Shown in pieces: positions 42,204 to 51,607 of a DNA stretch of 64,000 nt. The stretch is from Lacihabitans sp. LS3-19 (GTDB lineage: Bacteria; Bacteroidota; Bacteroidia; Cytophagales; Spirosomataceae), in the NCBI RefSeq assembly GCF_024343575.1, contig NZ_RJUA01000120.1:62001-126000 (forward strand), given 5' to 3'. The position numbers and the translations under genes are program-made. Each line of letters starts with the position of its first letter. Position 1 is the stretch's first letter. The notes under the pieces are model-generated. The model did not search any database, was not told the origin of the DNA, and was given only the letters and a program-made list of their open reading frames with translations.

Positions 42204-42992
42204 TAAGCCATCAATAATCCAGCGATAGTTGGTTCTAAACTTTTTTTCAAAAATAACCAATAAGGAAGTAACAAGCGATATAGCTGCCAATACAAAACTT
42301 AATTTGTTTGGATAATATAATTCACTTCCAAAAAAATAAATCGCTATAAAAAGGTTAATACTAACTGTGTAATTTATGATTTTCCTAACTGTATTAGAGG
42401 ACATTTTTTTACAAATATTTTGACTTTTAGGGTTTTCTGCATATTCGAAATATGAAAAAGAAAGAGAGTTTTGAATCACTACTAAAAACAGCATAAAGCC
42501 TAATAACCAAGAGCTGAGATTCAAGCTTGAACTCAAAGTAAAGGGTACTCCGACCACTGCTGCTGTATAAATTGCTGGCATAAACCACTCTTTGGACAAG
42601 GGCCATCTTCTCGAAACCACCAAAAAATAAAATACTACAAAACCTGAAACTATTAATCCAAAATAAATTATTTGCCTAGGCTGAAAAAATAAAATAATTA
42701 AAGAAACAAGAACAAGTGAGACAAAAACAATTTGGAGTGTATACTGATTATTCTTATGAAAAATATGTCTTTCTGTTTCAGGAACTTCATCTTTAATATT
42801 GTCTAAAAGTCTATCTAAAATATAAATCGCCCAACAAGCCATGGCCAATTGAGCGATTGATTTATAATCGGTAAATTCAGAACCTTCAGGTAGTTTGAAA
42901 AATGCAATTGAACAGACAACTGTTGCAAAAACTACATTTAAACTTGATAGATTAAAATACTTAAAAAGAATCTTGATTTTTTCCAAAAACAT
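42177..42992 (-). CDS. UbiA-like polytopic membrane protein
   Basis: 271 aa with about eight transmembrane helices. WAIYILDRLLDNIKDE near 54 resembles the first Asp-rich motif (DxxxD) of UbiA prenyltransferases, but the second Asp motif is not clear, so catalytic activity is doubtful. Could act on a polyprenyl or lipid substrate. Located immediately downstream of an alpha/beta hydrolase and an alpha-oxoamine synthase on the same strand (29 nt after the former). Confidence 0.6.
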   Translation of the reverse strand: MFLEKIKILFKYFNLSSLNVVFATVVCSIAFFKLPEGSEFTDYKSIAQLAMACWAIYILDRLLDNIKDEVPETERHIFHKNNQYTLQIVFVSLVLVSLIILFFQPRQIIYFGLIVSGFVVFYFLVVSRRWPLSKEWFMPAIYTAAVVGVPFTLSSSLNLSSWLLGFMLFLVVIQNSLSFSYFEYAENPKSQNICKKMSSNTVRKIINYTVSINLFIAIYFFGSELYYPNKLSFVLAAISLVTSLLVIFEKKFRTNYRWIIDGLLFLPLIIF

Positions 42993-43021
42993 AGAGAAAC
43001 GGATAATTCAGCTCAAAAATA

Positions 43022-43822
43022 TCAATCATTTTCGATAAAATCAGAAATGGCTTTGTTATATTTTTGAGGTTCCTCCAGTGTTCCTGTGTGCCCAGCTCCT
43101 TCAATTATTTCTAATCTTGCATTTTTAATATTATCTCTTAAAAATTCAGATTTCTCAACAGGGCAGGGAACGTCCTGACTACCAACCAATACCAGTGTTT
43201 TGCATTTAATATTTGGCAAATAATCTTCACTTGATTTACGGTTAATAACTCCTTCTGTAGCTTTTACTATGGTACTTCGGTTGTTTTCTTTCAGTTTTTT
43301 TAAGAAGAAAGCATAATCTTCTTTTCTATCCTTATTGCTTATAAAATTCTTACCAAACATAATACTCATAATAGAATTTTCAACTGGCCAATAGCCCACA
43401 GTTTTCACCAGATTGTTCAGCATTTTGTACTTCGATATACTTTCTGGTGTTTCAGCATCTGTAGTAGATTCCATCAGAATTAACTTTTTAACTAAGTCAG
43501 GTCGTTTTGAAGCTAATGCAATCCCAACATAACCGCCCATAGACAATCCTGCAAAAATCACAGGTTTATCACAGAGTTTTTCTATAATATCAACTGCATC
43601 ATCGAAAAGGGTATCCATGTCGTATTTGTTATCTTTAGCGACAGATTTACCTTGGCCCCTAAAATCAAAGGCAATAACTCGGTATTTGGATTTTAAATGG
43701 GAAATTTGATTATGAAACATCCAGTGGCTCCACAATAAACCATGGCAAAAAACTATGGTATCTTTGCCTTTACCTTCCTCGACATAATTTATCGTAGCGT
43801 TCTTAAGTTCAATTATTGGCAT
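43022..43822 (-). CDS. Alpha/beta-fold hydrolase
   Basis: 266 aa. Oxyanion region FCHGLLWSHWMF near 26, nucleophile elbow GLSMGGYVG near 93 (Ser), acid residue in LVGSQDVPCPVE near 212 and catalytic His in GAGHTGTLEEP near 241. Esterase/lactonase-like; no signal peptide. It starts 8 nt after the alpha-oxoamine synthase stop, so an acyl-chain substrate is a possibility, inferred only from context. Confidence 0.88.
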   Translation of the reverse strand: MPIIELKNATINYVEEGKGKDTIVFCHGLLWSHWMFHNQISHLKSKYRVIAFDFRGQGKSVAKDNKYDMDTLFDDAVDIIEKLCDKPVIFAGLSMGGYVGIALASKRPDLVKKLILMESTTDAETPESISKYKMLNNLVKTVGYWPVENSIMSIMFGKNFISNKDRKEDYAFFLKKLKENNRSTIVKATEGVINRKSSEDYLPNIKCKTLVLVGSQDVPCPVEKSEFLRDNIKNARLEIIEGAGHTGTLEEPQKYNKAISDFIEND

Positions 43823-43830
43823 ATCTAATA

Positions 43831-45108
43831 TTAATTTGAATAAATTTCACTTTTTAGAGGAATTTCGAAATTGTAGGCACCCTCGTCTAATTTTGCCCTT
43901 ATTTTTTTAAATGCCTCAATGGTGTAATCCACTTCTTCGTGGGTATGCATAGAAGTAGGAATAAGTCGAAGCATCACAACACCCTTATTTACAACAGGAT
44001 AAATTACAACCGAACAAAAAATATTAAGATTTTCTCGTAAATCAATTATCATATTGCCAACTTCATTTTGAGTAAAATCTTTGTTAAAGTACACCGGCGT
44101 AACATGGCTATTGGTGGTTTCTAGATTAAAACCTTCAGCTTTCAAACCGTTTTGAAGCCGAGACGCAATATCCCAAAGTTTTAATCTAAATTCAGGATTG
44201 GATTTTATTAACTCTAAGCGTTTCATCCCACCAATCACATATCCCATTGGTAATGCTTTAGCGTAAATTTGAGACCTAACATTATACCGAAGAAATTTTA
44301 TAATATTTGCATCAGCACCCACAAAAGCTCCCATAGCAGACATTGCTTTTGTAAAAGTGGCAAAATAAATGTCTACCTCGTTCTGACATCCAAAATGTTC
44401 TGGCGTCCCTTTTCCATTTTCACCTAAAACCCCAAAACCATGAGCATCGTCTACCAAAAGTTTAAAATCATATTTTTGCTTTAATTCAACTATTTCATCA
44501 ATTTTCCCGATTTGGCCTGTCATCCCAAAAACACCTTCAGTTATTACCAATATACCGCCTCCATTTTGACTTGAAAGTTTAGTTGCCCTCCTAAGGTTCA
44601 GATCTAAACTTGCCATATCGTTGTGATTAAACCGATAATAGGCACCTCCTTTGGCCTTATGAAGGCGTATCCCGTCTATCAAACAAGCATGACAATCTCC
44701 ATCATATACAATTACATCTCGATGATCTACTAATGCTTCAATAACTGACATTATTCCCTGGTAACCAAAATTCATCAAAAATGCATCTTCGTTTCCCGAA
44801 AAATCTGCCAATTGTGCCTCAAAATTTTCATGATTATGAGAGTTTGCACTCATCATTCGTGAGCCCATTGGATAACTTAAACCATATTTTTCAATCGCTT
44901 CAGTGTCGGCTTTCCTCACTTCTGGATGGTTGGACAATCCCAAATAATTATTCAATGACCAATTTAGGACTTTCCTGCCATTGAAAGTCATATGTGGCCC
45001 AATCTCTCCTTCGAGAATAGGATAGCTAAAGTAATGGTGACCAAAGTGAGAAATGGCACCTAAAGGACCCATGTCCTTTGAAATTTTGTCGAAGATGGAT
45101 ACTCCCAT
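43831..45108 (-). CDS. Alpha-oxoamine synthase (BioF/Kbl/SPT-like PLP enzyme)
   Basis: The start is placed at ATG 45108 (MGVSIFDKISKDMGPLG), 425 aa; the track's upstream extension encodes no family residues. PLP Lys254 is in FATFTKAMSAMG, the substrate and cofactor motifs LLVDDAHGFGVLGENGKGT near 214 and YDGDCHACLIDGIRLHK near 134 are present. Enzymes of this class condense an acyl-CoA with an amino acid. The close Bacteroidota subgroup is associated with serine palmitoyltransferase or sulfonolipid (cysteate) acylation; biotin synthesis is less likely as no bio genes are near. Substrate not proven. Confidence 0.88.
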   Translation of the reverse strand: MGVSIFDKISKDMGPLGAISHFGHHYFSYPILEGEIGPHMTFNGRKVLNWSLNNYLGLSNHPEVRKADTEAIEKYGLSYPMGSRMMSANSHNHENFEAQLADFSGNEDAFLMNFGYQGIMSVIEALVDHRDVIVYDGDCHACLIDGIRLHKAKGGAYYRFNHNDMASLDLNLRRATKLSSQNGGGILVITEGVFGMTGQIGKIDEIVELKQKYDFKLLVDDAHGFGVLGENGKGTPEHFGCQNEVDIYFATFTKAMSAMGAFVGADANIIKFLRYNVRSQIYAKALPMGYVIGGMKRLELIKSNPEFRLKLWDIASRLQNGLKAEGFNLETTNSHVTPVYFNKDFTQNEVGNMIIDLRENLNIFCSVVIYPVVNKGVVMLRLIPTSMHTHEEVDYTIEAFKKIRAKLDEGAYNFEIPLKSEIYSN

Positions 45109-45258
45109 TGTTTTCTTTTTTATGGTGAAAATATGAGAGAGCATAGTTAAAAGGACACAATAGATTATAGAAATCATCACCAAATCAAATTATTGGTTTA
45201 GATATTCTACCGTTAAAATTTTATATTTGGGAACATCAATATTTGATGGCAAATAAAA

Positions 45259-46659
45259 TTATAATTGATTTAAATCAATCATTTTGAATATTAAATTTTG
45301 CAGTAATTCTCTGGAAAATAATTTAGCGGTATCATTTATGCCATTTACAAAAACACAAAAGGCATATTTCTTATCGTCTTGTCCTTTAAAGTATCCAGCA
45401 TAGTTTCTTGTACCAGATATAGAGCCACTCTTTGCCGCTACTTTTCCCCTGGTTAAACCTTTAGGATCTAGCGATCTTACAGTTCCGGACTTTCCTACAA
45501 CAGCTATGGTTTCTGAGAAAGATTCAAAATACTTACTTTTTACCATTATTGACAAAAAGTCCGTCATTGTTTGGGTTGAAATCGTATTCATTGTGGAGAG
45601 GCCGCTACCGTCGTATAAATTAAAATTGTCTAAATTTAAACCTTTCGCTTTCCAATATCTTTTCATAAAATCCCCAAAACTTTCCTTTGGCTCTTTAAGT
45701 TTTGTGAATATATAATTTGCCATTCCATCAGCAAAAAAATTAACACTCTGATAATTACAGTGCTGAGATATTTCCTCTAAACTAGGAGAAAAAATTATAC
45801 CAATTGTGTCATTCCCTAAAGGTTCAGAAATTACATTTTCTAGTACATTTATACTGTTTCCAGAAAGCTCATTTTTCAAAATATCAAGAAACACACTTTT
45901 AGGCTCTGGAATGGACCCTTTTACTCCGAAATTATTAGATTTTAGTGGAACTGTTCCCTCTAAACTAATTTCATCTGAAGGGGCCATGTTAATAATATTT
46001 ACCTGATCCCCGCTTCCAGACTCTCCTGTTCTGACATTATTCCTAATTTTCCAATTAGATGATAAAGGCACTATTTTATTTATTTCTGAGGCGTCACCTA
46101 TTTGATCTCCTCCTTTAAAATAAACAGTGTAAAAGTTTTCTCCAAAATTAAACTGCCTCGGAAACGCCCCATAATAATTACCTATATCTGAAACAAGCCA
46201 TTCGTTTGGTACAATTCTTTCATCTTTTCCTATAATAGTAATTTTACCATTTATTGTACGAATGCCTTTATCTTTCAAGAAGGTCACAATCTGCTCAGTA
46301 GGATTTAGGTTGAATCTTTGCGAGCCAAAACTTGGATCTCCTTCAGGAATAATCAATAAATCACCATTTAATATTCCATTTTGGATATTTCCATTCGTTA
46401 CTATAAGCGTTTTAAATTCAAAATTGGGCCCTAAAATATCTATTGAAGTACCTGTTGTTAACAGCTTAAGAGTAGAAGCAGGCGGAAGTGCCATTTTGGA
46501 TTGATAAGCATAAACTTCATTTTTACTTTCAATATCTCTAATACTCATAGAAACATTAATGTTTTGAGCAGAAGGCTTCTCCAGAAAATTAGTAATCAAT
46601 TCATTCAATTGACTATTAATAGAAGTAATTTGTAAAAAAATAAAACAGAATAATTTCAT
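45259..46659 (-). CDS. dacB: D-alanyl-D-alanine carboxypeptidase/endopeptidase (PBP4, S13 family)
   Basis: 466 aa with an N-terminal signal (MKLFCFIFLQITSINS). Active-site SxxK is S62-T-L-K65 (PPASTLK), SxN-like in YDGSGLSTMNTIS near 353 and the KTG-type motif in AAKSGSISGTRNYAGYF near 413. Trims or cleaves peptidoglycan cross-links in the periplasm. Domain II insertion expected between motifs 1 and 2 is present by length. Monocistronic, minus strand. Confidence 0.92.
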   Translation of the reverse strand: MKLFCFIFLQITSINSQLNELITNFLEKPSAQNINVSMSIRDIESKNEVYAYQSKMALPPASTLKLLTTGTSIDILGPNFEFKTLIVTNGNIQNGILNGDLLIIPEGDPSFGSQRFNLNPTEQIVTFLKDKGIRTINGKITIIGKDERIVPNEWLVSDIGNYYGAFPRQFNFGENFYTVYFKGGDQIGDASEINKIVPLSSNWKIRNNVRTGESGSGDQVNIINMAPSDEISLEGTVPLKSNNFGVKGSIPEPKSVFLDILKNELSGNSINVLENVISEPLGNDTIGIIFSPSLEEISQHCNYQSVNFFADGMANYIFTKLKEPKESFGDFMKRYWKAKGLNLDNFNLYDGSGLSTMNTISTQTMTDFLSIMVKSKYFESFSETIAVVGKSGTVRSLDPKGLTRGKVAAKSGSISGTRNYAGYFKGQDDKKYAFCVFVNGINDTAKLFSRELLQNLIFKMIDLNQL

Positions 46660-46843
46660 CTTTAATATTATAAATATCGGTGTATAGTTCGAATTTTGAA
46701 AATTATTATAAAATATTGGTAATTAGGTTTTAATATTCAAAATTAATTAACAATATCAAATATAACCTTTAAAAAATACTCTTTCAGTAAGTCGAAATGT
46801 AAAATTCCGTCACAATTTCTAAAATAAAAGCCTTTCAATATAC

Positions 46844-46851
46844 TATATTTG
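46844..46851 (+). promoter_or_regulatory. Candidate -7 box for the beta-CASP operon
   Basis: TATATTTG, exact TAnnTTTG match, 40 nt before the ATG at 46892; probably drives the six-gene plus operon. Confidence 0.55.
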
Positions 46852-46891
46852 CAGTCCTTTTACATATATTTTCCATAATAAAAAGATTCTT

Positions 46892-48310
46892 ATGAGGCTA
46901 ACATTTTTTGGTGCTGCCAGAAAAGTTACGGGTAGTATGTTTCTCTTAGAGTTAGAGGATGACTATCGTATTCTCATAGATTGTGGCACAACTCTAGATG
47001 GTTCAAGAAACCTAAATGAAAAATTAGAATACGGAAATTTCCCTTTTGATGCCTCTTTAGTAAACACTGTATTTCTAACTCACGCTCACATAGATCACTC
47101 TGGTCAAATTCCTAATTTATATTCTTCGGGTTTTGAAGGGCAAGTCCTTTGTACTTCTCCTACCATGGATTTAACAGAATTGTTGCTACATGATGCAGCA
47201 GTTTTAAATTCTCGAATTGTAAAGAACATTGAAAAAAGTCACAAAAAATCTAAAAAGTGGAAAAGTATAGAAACACAAGGTTTATATCTAAGAAAGCAGG
47301 TAGACGAAGCCTTAAATAGTTTCCTTCCATTAGCATTTGGGCATAGGTTTAGATTTAAAGATGATGGATATGTGACATTTTACCCAGCTGGACATCTTTT
47401 GGGTGCTGCTCATATTGTGGTTGAAGTATTGGAAAATGGTCAGATGAAAAAAATCGGCTTTTCAGGAGATATAGGTAGAAAAAACTTCCCCTTATTAGTA
47501 GATCCCAAGCCAATGCCTCAGGTAGATTATTTAGTGATGGAATCGACGTATGGTAATCGAGAACATACCGACAAAATCTCTCCTGAAGAAATGCTCAGAG
47601 ACGTCATTCAAGAATCTTGTATAGATATTACTGGAAGGTTAATAGTGCCTTCCTTTAGTGTTGGACGGACCCAATGCTTACTCTATACCTTAAATCGACT
47701 TTATCAAAACTATGACATTAAGCCTATTAAGGTATTCACAGATAGTCCTTTAGCTAAGGTAAGTACGAAGGTTTATGAAAAACACAGGAAACATTTAAAT
47801 AAAGAAGCCACGGATTTTTTTGAAGAAACGGATTCGCTTTTTGATTTTGAAAATTTACATTATTTAGAATCTGACATAGAAAGTAAGGCGGCATCTTTGC
47901 ATACCGAATCTTGTATTATTATTTCCTCATCAGGAATGATAAAAGGTGGGAGAGTAGAGCATCATGTAGAAAAAAACATCGAGAATCCTTATGCCACTAT
48001 TTTGATGGTTGGTTATGCTACAGAGGATTCAGTAGGCGGTAGATTACTATCCGGAGACTTAAAAGATTTGCAAATAAGAAACAAAAAACTGGCTGTAAAT
48101 GCCAAAATAAAAAAAATAGATGTCTTTAGTGGACATGGAGATTTAAACGATTTGATTAGCTTTGCAGAAAACCAAGATAAAAATATATTGAAAAATATAT
48201 TTTTAGTTCATGGAGATGTCGAAGCTATGTTTAATTTTAAGGAAATTTTAAACAATCGAGGATTCTCAAATATTGAATTACCAGAACAAAACCAGTCATT
48301 TGAATTATAA
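46892..48310 (+). CDS. Beta-CASP metallo-beta-lactamase-fold RNA hydrolase
   Basis: 472 aa. Zinc-binding HAHIDH at 64-69, then YPAGHLLGAAHIVVE near 169, GFSGDIGRK near 188, and beta-CASP motifs FSVGRTQCLLY near 257 and SSGMIKGGRVEHH near 350, ending with the HGD/E region LVHGDVEAMF near 448. Homologues are single- and double-stranded RNA exo/endonucleases involved in RNA maturation. First gene of an operon with accA and downstream genes. Confidence 0.92.
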   Translation: MRLTFFGAARKVTGSMFLLELEDDYRILIDCGTTLDGSRNLNEKLEYGNFPFDASLVNTVFLTHAHIDHSGQIPNLYSSGFEGQVLCTSPTMDLTELLLHDAAVLNSRIVKNIEKSHKKSKKWKSIETQGLYLRKQVDEALNSFLPLAFGHRFRFKDDGYVTFYPAGHLLGAAHIVVEVLENGQMKKIGFSGDIGRKNFPLLVDPKPMPQVDYLVMESTYGNREHTDKISPEEMLRDVIQESCIDITGRLIVPSFSVGRTQCLLYTLNRLYQNYDIKPIKVFTDSPLAKVSTKVYEKHRKHLNKEATDFFEETDSLFDFENLHYLESDIESKAASLHTESCIIISSSGMIKGGRVEHHVEKNIENPYATILMVGYATEDSVGGRLLSGDLKDLQIRNKKLAVNAKIKKIDVFSGHGDLNDLISFAENQDKNILKNIFLVHGDVEAMFNFKEILNNRGFSNIELPEQNQSFEL

Positions 48311-48320
48311 TTAGACTTCT

Positions 48321-49274
48321 ATGAGAACTTTGCTAGAATTCGAAAAGCCTATAGCCGAACTTGAAGCCAAACTTGAAGATATGAAAAAATTGGCCCTAGA
48401 TAACAATGTGGACGTTTCTGATGCTGTTAGGAATCTCAGCTCCGCTATTGATACACTAAGAGTTGAAACCTTTCAAAACTTGACACGTTGGCAAAGAGTA
48501 CAACTTTCAAGACATCCAGATAGACCTTATACGTTGGATTATATCGAAAGGATTTGTTCTGAATTTCACGAATTACACGGTGATAGAACGGTTCGAGATG
48601 ATCCGGCTGTGGTTGGCGGCTTGGCCCAAATAGAAGGTGTAAGTGTAATGGTAATCGGACAACAAAAAGGAAGAAAAACCAAGGAAAGACAACACAGAAA
48701 CTTCGGAATGCCAAATCCTGAAGGCTATAGAAAAGCCTTAAGATTAATGAAAATGGCGGAAAAGTTTAACATTCCAATTGTTACTTTGATAGATACTCCA
48801 GGAGCATTTCCAGGTTTAGAAGCGGAAGAACGTGGTCAAGGAGAGGCCATCGCTAGAAACTTGAAAGAGATGATGATTTTAAAAGTACCTGTAATATGTA
48901 TAATTATTGGTGAAGGTGCGTCTGGTGGAGCACTTGGAATGGCGATAGGAGATAGAGTTTTGATGTTAGAAAACTCTTGGTATTCAGTTATTTCACCAGA
49001 AAACTGCTCAACCATCCTTTGGAGAACTTGGGAGTTTAAAGAACAGGCAGCAGAAGCTCTTAAACTAACCGCAATAGATATGCGTGACAATGGACTAGTA
49101 GATGGAATAATAGCAGAACCGCAAGGAGGTGCTCATCTCAAATGGGATGAAATGTCAGAAATTTTGAAAAAAAGAATTATTTCCGAAATAGCCAATCTAG
49201 AAAAAATGAGTCCACAAGAAAGAATTTCGTCTAGGATAGATAAATTTTGTTCGATGGGCGTAGTTGTTGAATAA
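48321..49274 (+). CDS. accA: Acetyl-CoA carboxylase carboxyltransferase, alpha subunit
   Basis: 317 aa, carboxyl transfer from biotin-BCCP to acetyl-CoA with AccD. Hallmarks: [18 protein letters not shown] at the start, [19 protein letters not shown] near 54, [19 protein letters not shown] near 76, [19 protein letters not shown] near 155 and [17 protein letters not shown] near 201. accD is not adjacent. 10 nt after the beta-CASP gene. Confidence 0.97.
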   Translation: MRTLLEFEKPIAELEAKLEDMKKLALDNNVDVSDAVRNLSSAIDTLRVETFQNLTRWQRVQLSRHPDRPYTLDYIERICSEFHELHGDRTVRDDPAVVGGLAQIEGVSVMVIGQQKGRKTKERQHRNFGMPNPEGYRKALRLMKMAEKFNIPIVTLIDTPGAFPGLEAEERGQGEAIARNLKEMMILKVPVICIIIGEGASGGALGMAIGDRVLMLENSWYSVISPENCSTILWRTWEFKEQAAEALKLTAIDMRDNGLVDGIIAEPQGGAHLKWDEMSEILKKRIISEIANLEKMSPQERISSRIDKFCSMGVVVE

Positions 49275-49276
49275 TT

Positions 49277-49909
49277 ATGGTTCTAAAAGATACTATTAAA
49301 GCTGTAATTTTTGATTTTGGTAACGTAATCATCAATATTGATTTAGAAAAAACTTATGAAGCATTTGCGGAGTTGACTTTTAAATCTCCCAATAAAATCA
49401 AGGCTTTATTTGCAGAGAGTGATGTTTTTCGAAAATATGAATCTGGATTTTATTCCGATGAAGAATTTCGAGATGTAATTAGACAGGTTTTGAGTTATCC
49501 ATTAAATGATCAAGAGATAGATAAGGCTTGGAACGCTTTGTTGCTTAATGTACCTAAAAATAGGATTGAATTTTTAGAGCAATTAAAATACAAGTATCCA
49601 ATATATTTATTGTCAAATACTAACAATATACATATTGAAAAGTGTATGCAATATTTTAGACAATCTCATGGAATAAACAACTTTCAAAACCTGTTTTCCG
49701 AAACATTTTTATCCTACAAAATGGGACTTTGGAAACCTGATTATAGAATATATGATAAAGTCTTGAGTGAAATAAATCTGAAACCAGAAGAAGTACTTTT
49801 TATTGACGATAATCAGGAGAATATCATTGCTGCTCAAGACTTAAGAATAAACTGTATTAAAATAAATCCACCTGAATGTTTCACTGAAATCTTAAATCAT
49901 ATCTTTTAA
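49277..49909 (+). CDS. HAD-family hydrolase
   Basis: 210 aa. HAD motif I VIFDFGNVIINID near 10 (nucleophile and general-acid Asp; the usual DxD spacing reads DFG-N here), motif II YLLSNTNNIHIEK near 110, motif III Lys near 150 (KMGLWKPDYRIY) and motif IV LFIDDNQENIIAA near 173. Small C1-cap phosphatase similar to HAD-IA family; substrate not known. 2 nt after accA. Confidence 0.88.
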   Translation: MVLKDTIKAVIFDFGNVIINIDLEKTYEAFAELTFKSPNKIKALFAESDVFRKYESGFYSDEEFRDVIRQVLSYPLNDQEIDKAWNALLLNVPKNRIEFLEQLKYKYPIYLLSNTNNIHIEKCMQYFRQSHGINNFQNLFSETFLSYKMGLWKPDYRIYDKVLSEINLKPEEVLFIDDNQENIIAAQDLRINCIKINPPECFTEILNHIF

Positions 49910-49910
49910 T

Positions 49911-51041
49911 ATGTTAAAGTCCCCTTATATTCATATACTGTTATTTATAGCTACGTTAATAACAACAACTTTAGCTGGTGCAGAATGGATATTTGGAAAG
50001 TCCTTCTTTTTTCAATGGGAGGAAATGGGCTGGACAGAGTTTAAACGTGGGTTTTGGTACTCTATTCCATTCCTAGGATTCTTAACTACCCATGAATTTG
50101 GCCATTATTTTATGGCAAAGATTAGAAAAATCGAAGTTTCCCTGCCATATTATATTCCAGGTTGGTTTGTGGTTTTAACATCCATCGGCACATTTGGAGC
50201 ATTTATAAAAATCAAAGAGCAAGTAAATTCAAAAAATGACTATTTTGATATTGGCATTGCTGGACCTCTTGCAGGATTTGTAGTAGCAGCTACAGTTTTA
50301 GCTTGCGGATTTTATTACTTACCAAGCGATGAATATATTTATGGAATTCATCCAGAATACAAGAATTTCCAAGGGAATTACAGAGCCTTCCTCGACAATT
50401 ATGCAACAAATGGTGAGATTATTACATTAGGAAAAAGTTTGTTATATAATTTTTTTGAGAGTGCCTTTGCCGATCCAAAATTAATTCCACACCCTTATGA
50501 ACTTACACATTACCCATTGATTTTGGCGGGATTTTTAGGTTTATTATTTACAGCATTAAACTTACTTCCAATTGGCCAATTAGATGGTGGACACATATTG
50601 TTCGCATTAATAGGCAAAAGGGCTTTTGATGTCATTTCTCCTACATTTTTGGTATTGTTAGTTTCTTATTCAGGGCTAGGAATGTTTAAATTGTCAGATT
50701 TTGGAATGGCTTATTCTGAAACGCAAGCCACATTATTGCTACAATTCGCATTTTTTGTGTATTTCAATTATCTTTGTTTCTCAAGAATTTTTAAGAATAA
50801 AGTCAACAATTGGATTATAACACTTGCTGTTATTTTTATTCAATTAACACTTTCAAAAATCACTCCTTCACTAACTGGGTATTCAGGATTCATAGCATTT
50901 GGATTTTTAATTGGCAGAATACTAGGTGTTTATCATCCCGCTACATTTGACACAAAACCTTTAGGAATGACTAGAATAGTTTTGGGATGGTTAGCTATTG
51001 TGATTTTCATTTTATGTTTTTCACCTAATCCTATAAATTAA
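49911..51041 (+). CDS. Site-2 protease family (M50) membrane metalloprotease
   Basis: 376-aa polytopic membrane protein. Zinc motif H61-E-F-G-H65 (LTTHEFGHYFMAK) and the third ligand in NLLPIGQLDGGHILF with Asp225. Both are intact, so it is likely active in intramembrane proteolysis (RseP/S2P relatives). No PDZ domain is obvious. Five to eight helices. Starts 1 nt after the HAD gene. Confidence 0.92.
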   Translation: MLKSPYIHILLFIATLITTTLAGAEWIFGKSFFFQWEEMGWTEFKRGFWYSIPFLGFLTTHEFGHYFMAKIRKIEVSLPYYIPGWFVVLTSIGTFGAFIKIKEQVNSKNDYFDIGIAGPLAGFVVAATVLACGFYYLPSDEYIYGIHPEYKNFQGNYRAFLDNYATNGEIITLGKSLLYNFFESAFADPKLIPHPYELTHYPLILAGFLGLLFTALNLLPIGQLDGGHILFALIGKRAFDVISPTFLVLLVSYSGLGMFKLSDFGMAYSETQATLLLQFAFFVYFNYLCFSRIFKNKVNNWIITLAVIFIQLTLSKITPSLTGYSGFIAFGFLIGRILGVYHPATFDTKPLGMTRIVLGWLAIVIFILCFSPNPIN

Positions 51042-51043
51042 AG

Positions 51044-51607
51044 ATGAACATATTATTAAAGTTTTTTTTTAAAGTATTTGGCTGGAAAGTAGTGGGAAAA
51101 GTTGATCCAACTATCAAAAAAGCCATTTTGGCAGTAGCTCCGCATAATAGTTGGAAAGATTTCTTGATTGGTATAAGTGCTCGTGCGGCTATGGGAATTC
51201 AAATTAGATACTTAGGAAAGGCCGAATTATTCAAACCGCCTTTTGGCTTTATTTTCAAGTTCTTAGGTGGCACACCTGTTTACAGATCCGAAAAACTAAA
51301 TATGGTAGAAAGTCAGGTAGCTGTAATAAACTCTCACGAAAGAATATTGGTAGGAATAGCCCCAGAAGGAACGAGGAAGGATGTAGAAAAACTTAAATCG
51401 GGCTTTTATTATATAGCCAATGGTGCTCATATTCCCATCTTAAGAGTAGGATTTGATTTAAAAGAGAAAGTAGTAACAATTGCCGAACCTTTTTACCCTT
51501 CAGGGGATTTTAAAAAAGATATGAAAGAATATTTTGTGCCCTATTTTGAAAAAATAAATGGCTCAAATAAATCATGGATAAAAAATTATAAAAACGATAT
51601 TTTTTAA
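51044..51607 (+). CDS. 1-acyl-glycerol-3-phosphate acyltransferase family protein
   Basis: 187 aa. The HX4D acyltransferase motif is H35-like in VAPHNSWKDFLIG, and the phosphate-binding EGTR motif is in GIAPEGTRKDVEKL near 105. Short and without a clear N-terminal helix, so probably membrane-associated. Likely transfers acyl to a lysophospholipid or related lipid, which is generic. The stop overlaps the metZ start by one base. Confidence 0.87.
   Translation: MNILLKFFFKVFGWKVVGKVDPTIKKAILAVAPHNSWKDFLIGISARAAMGIQIRYLGKAELFKPPFGFIFKFLGGTPVYRSEKLNMVESQVAVINSHERILVGIAPEGTRKDVEKLKSGFYYIANGAHIPILRVGFDLKEKVVTIAEPFYPSGDFKKDMKEYFVPYFEKINGSNKSWIKNYKNDIF

Noticed and set aside
45109-45183. Upstream extension of the alpha-oxoamine synthase
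   Set aside because: Hydrophobic leader with no family residues; ATG 45108 starts the conserved block.
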